A stretch of 64,000 nucleotides of DNA from Kingdonia uniflora (Eukaryota > Streptophyta > Magnoliopsida > Ranunculales > Circaeasteraceae): positions 3,669,001 to 3,733,000 of the forward strand of contig JACGCM010001129.1 of assembly GCA_014058105.1 (NCBI GenBank). The letters run 5' to 3'. A program made the position numbers and the translations under genes. The notes under the pieces were generated by a model, which had not been told where the DNA came from, did not search any database, and saw only the letters and a program-made list of their open reading frames with translations. Of this stretch, positions 63,723 through 64,000 are shown piece after piece. How positions within the stretch are numbered: the first letter of the stretch is position 1; every line of letters starts with the position of its first letter.

Positions 63723-64000
63723 GGTGAGTCTAATGCTGGCTTCAATTGGAAGACATGACCTAATCTTTCAGGCTTTCAGCACGTTAGTCAATCTTTATGG
63801 TGTGCTCTACAGAATTAGATGTGCTAATGATAGCTATGGACCCTAATAGTCCTGTTCTAGCCAAAACCTACTAAGTTATCATTTAGGTTCCTAATAACCT
63901 ACCCCGATGTTTAGGACACAGCAAGTAAGGTGTGCTGCTGCCCACTACAACACCATAATCAGCAGAAGGGGTGCCTTAAATCAGTAATGCCCTACGTAAC
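63723..64000. other. Window end, no gene recognised
   Basis: The transit-peptide exon of the cyclophilin might lie here or beyond, but I cannot identify it. Confidence 0.3.

Overview
This window looks like nuclear DNA of a eudicot plant. The evidence is AT-rich intergenic DNA, GT-AG introns, three recognisable plant genes (a class I TCP transcription factor, an ACT-domain-repeat protein, a chloroplast-type cyclophilin) and many plant-type transposable elements. I cannot name the species.

Layout. (1) 1-31.8 kb is a nest of decayed elements. The outer layer is MULE-derived: a MuDR transposase remnant on + at the left edge, two tandem coiled-coil mini-genes, and a DUF1985/Ulp1-type protease pseudogene on - at 25.7-30.4 kb, all joined by AT-rich DNA full of one motif (TTTGTCATT on the left, AATGACAAA on the right). 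A LINE (7.85-11.76 kb) and a 12.4-kb Ty3/Gypsy element of Tat type (13,126-25,562, exact 5-bp target duplication) are nested in it. The Tat element carries gag-PR-RT-RH-INT on -, an antisense gene on +, and a 62-bp tandem array. (2) 31.8-36.8 kb is intergenic, with two MITEs that have exact 9-bp target duplications. (3) A single-exon TCP20-like gene lies at 36.8-37.7 kb, followed by about 6 kb of intergenic DNA. (4) A seven-exon ACR (ACT domain repeat) gene lies at 43.9-47.5 kb on + and appears intact. (5) A 7.7-kb two-gene MULE (48,691-56,420) has an exact 9-bp target duplication and a tandemly triplicated left end. (6) A CYP20-2-like cyclophilin gene on - (62,237 to 57,761; first exon(s) outside the window) has a 2.6-kb LTR retrotransposon in its last intron. 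That retrotransposon carries an intron-free piece of aspartate kinase, apparently captured from a host mRNA. Two hAT-like MITEs lie upstream of the visible exons.

The host genes are functionally unrelated: transcription regulation, amino-acid sensing and plastid protein folding. Almost all TE genes are broken, often by TGG to TGA changes. The observations most worth following are the aspartate-kinase capture element, and the two-gene MULE, whose terminal repeats and internal promoter share pairs of TTCGAA palindromes exactly 21 bp apart.
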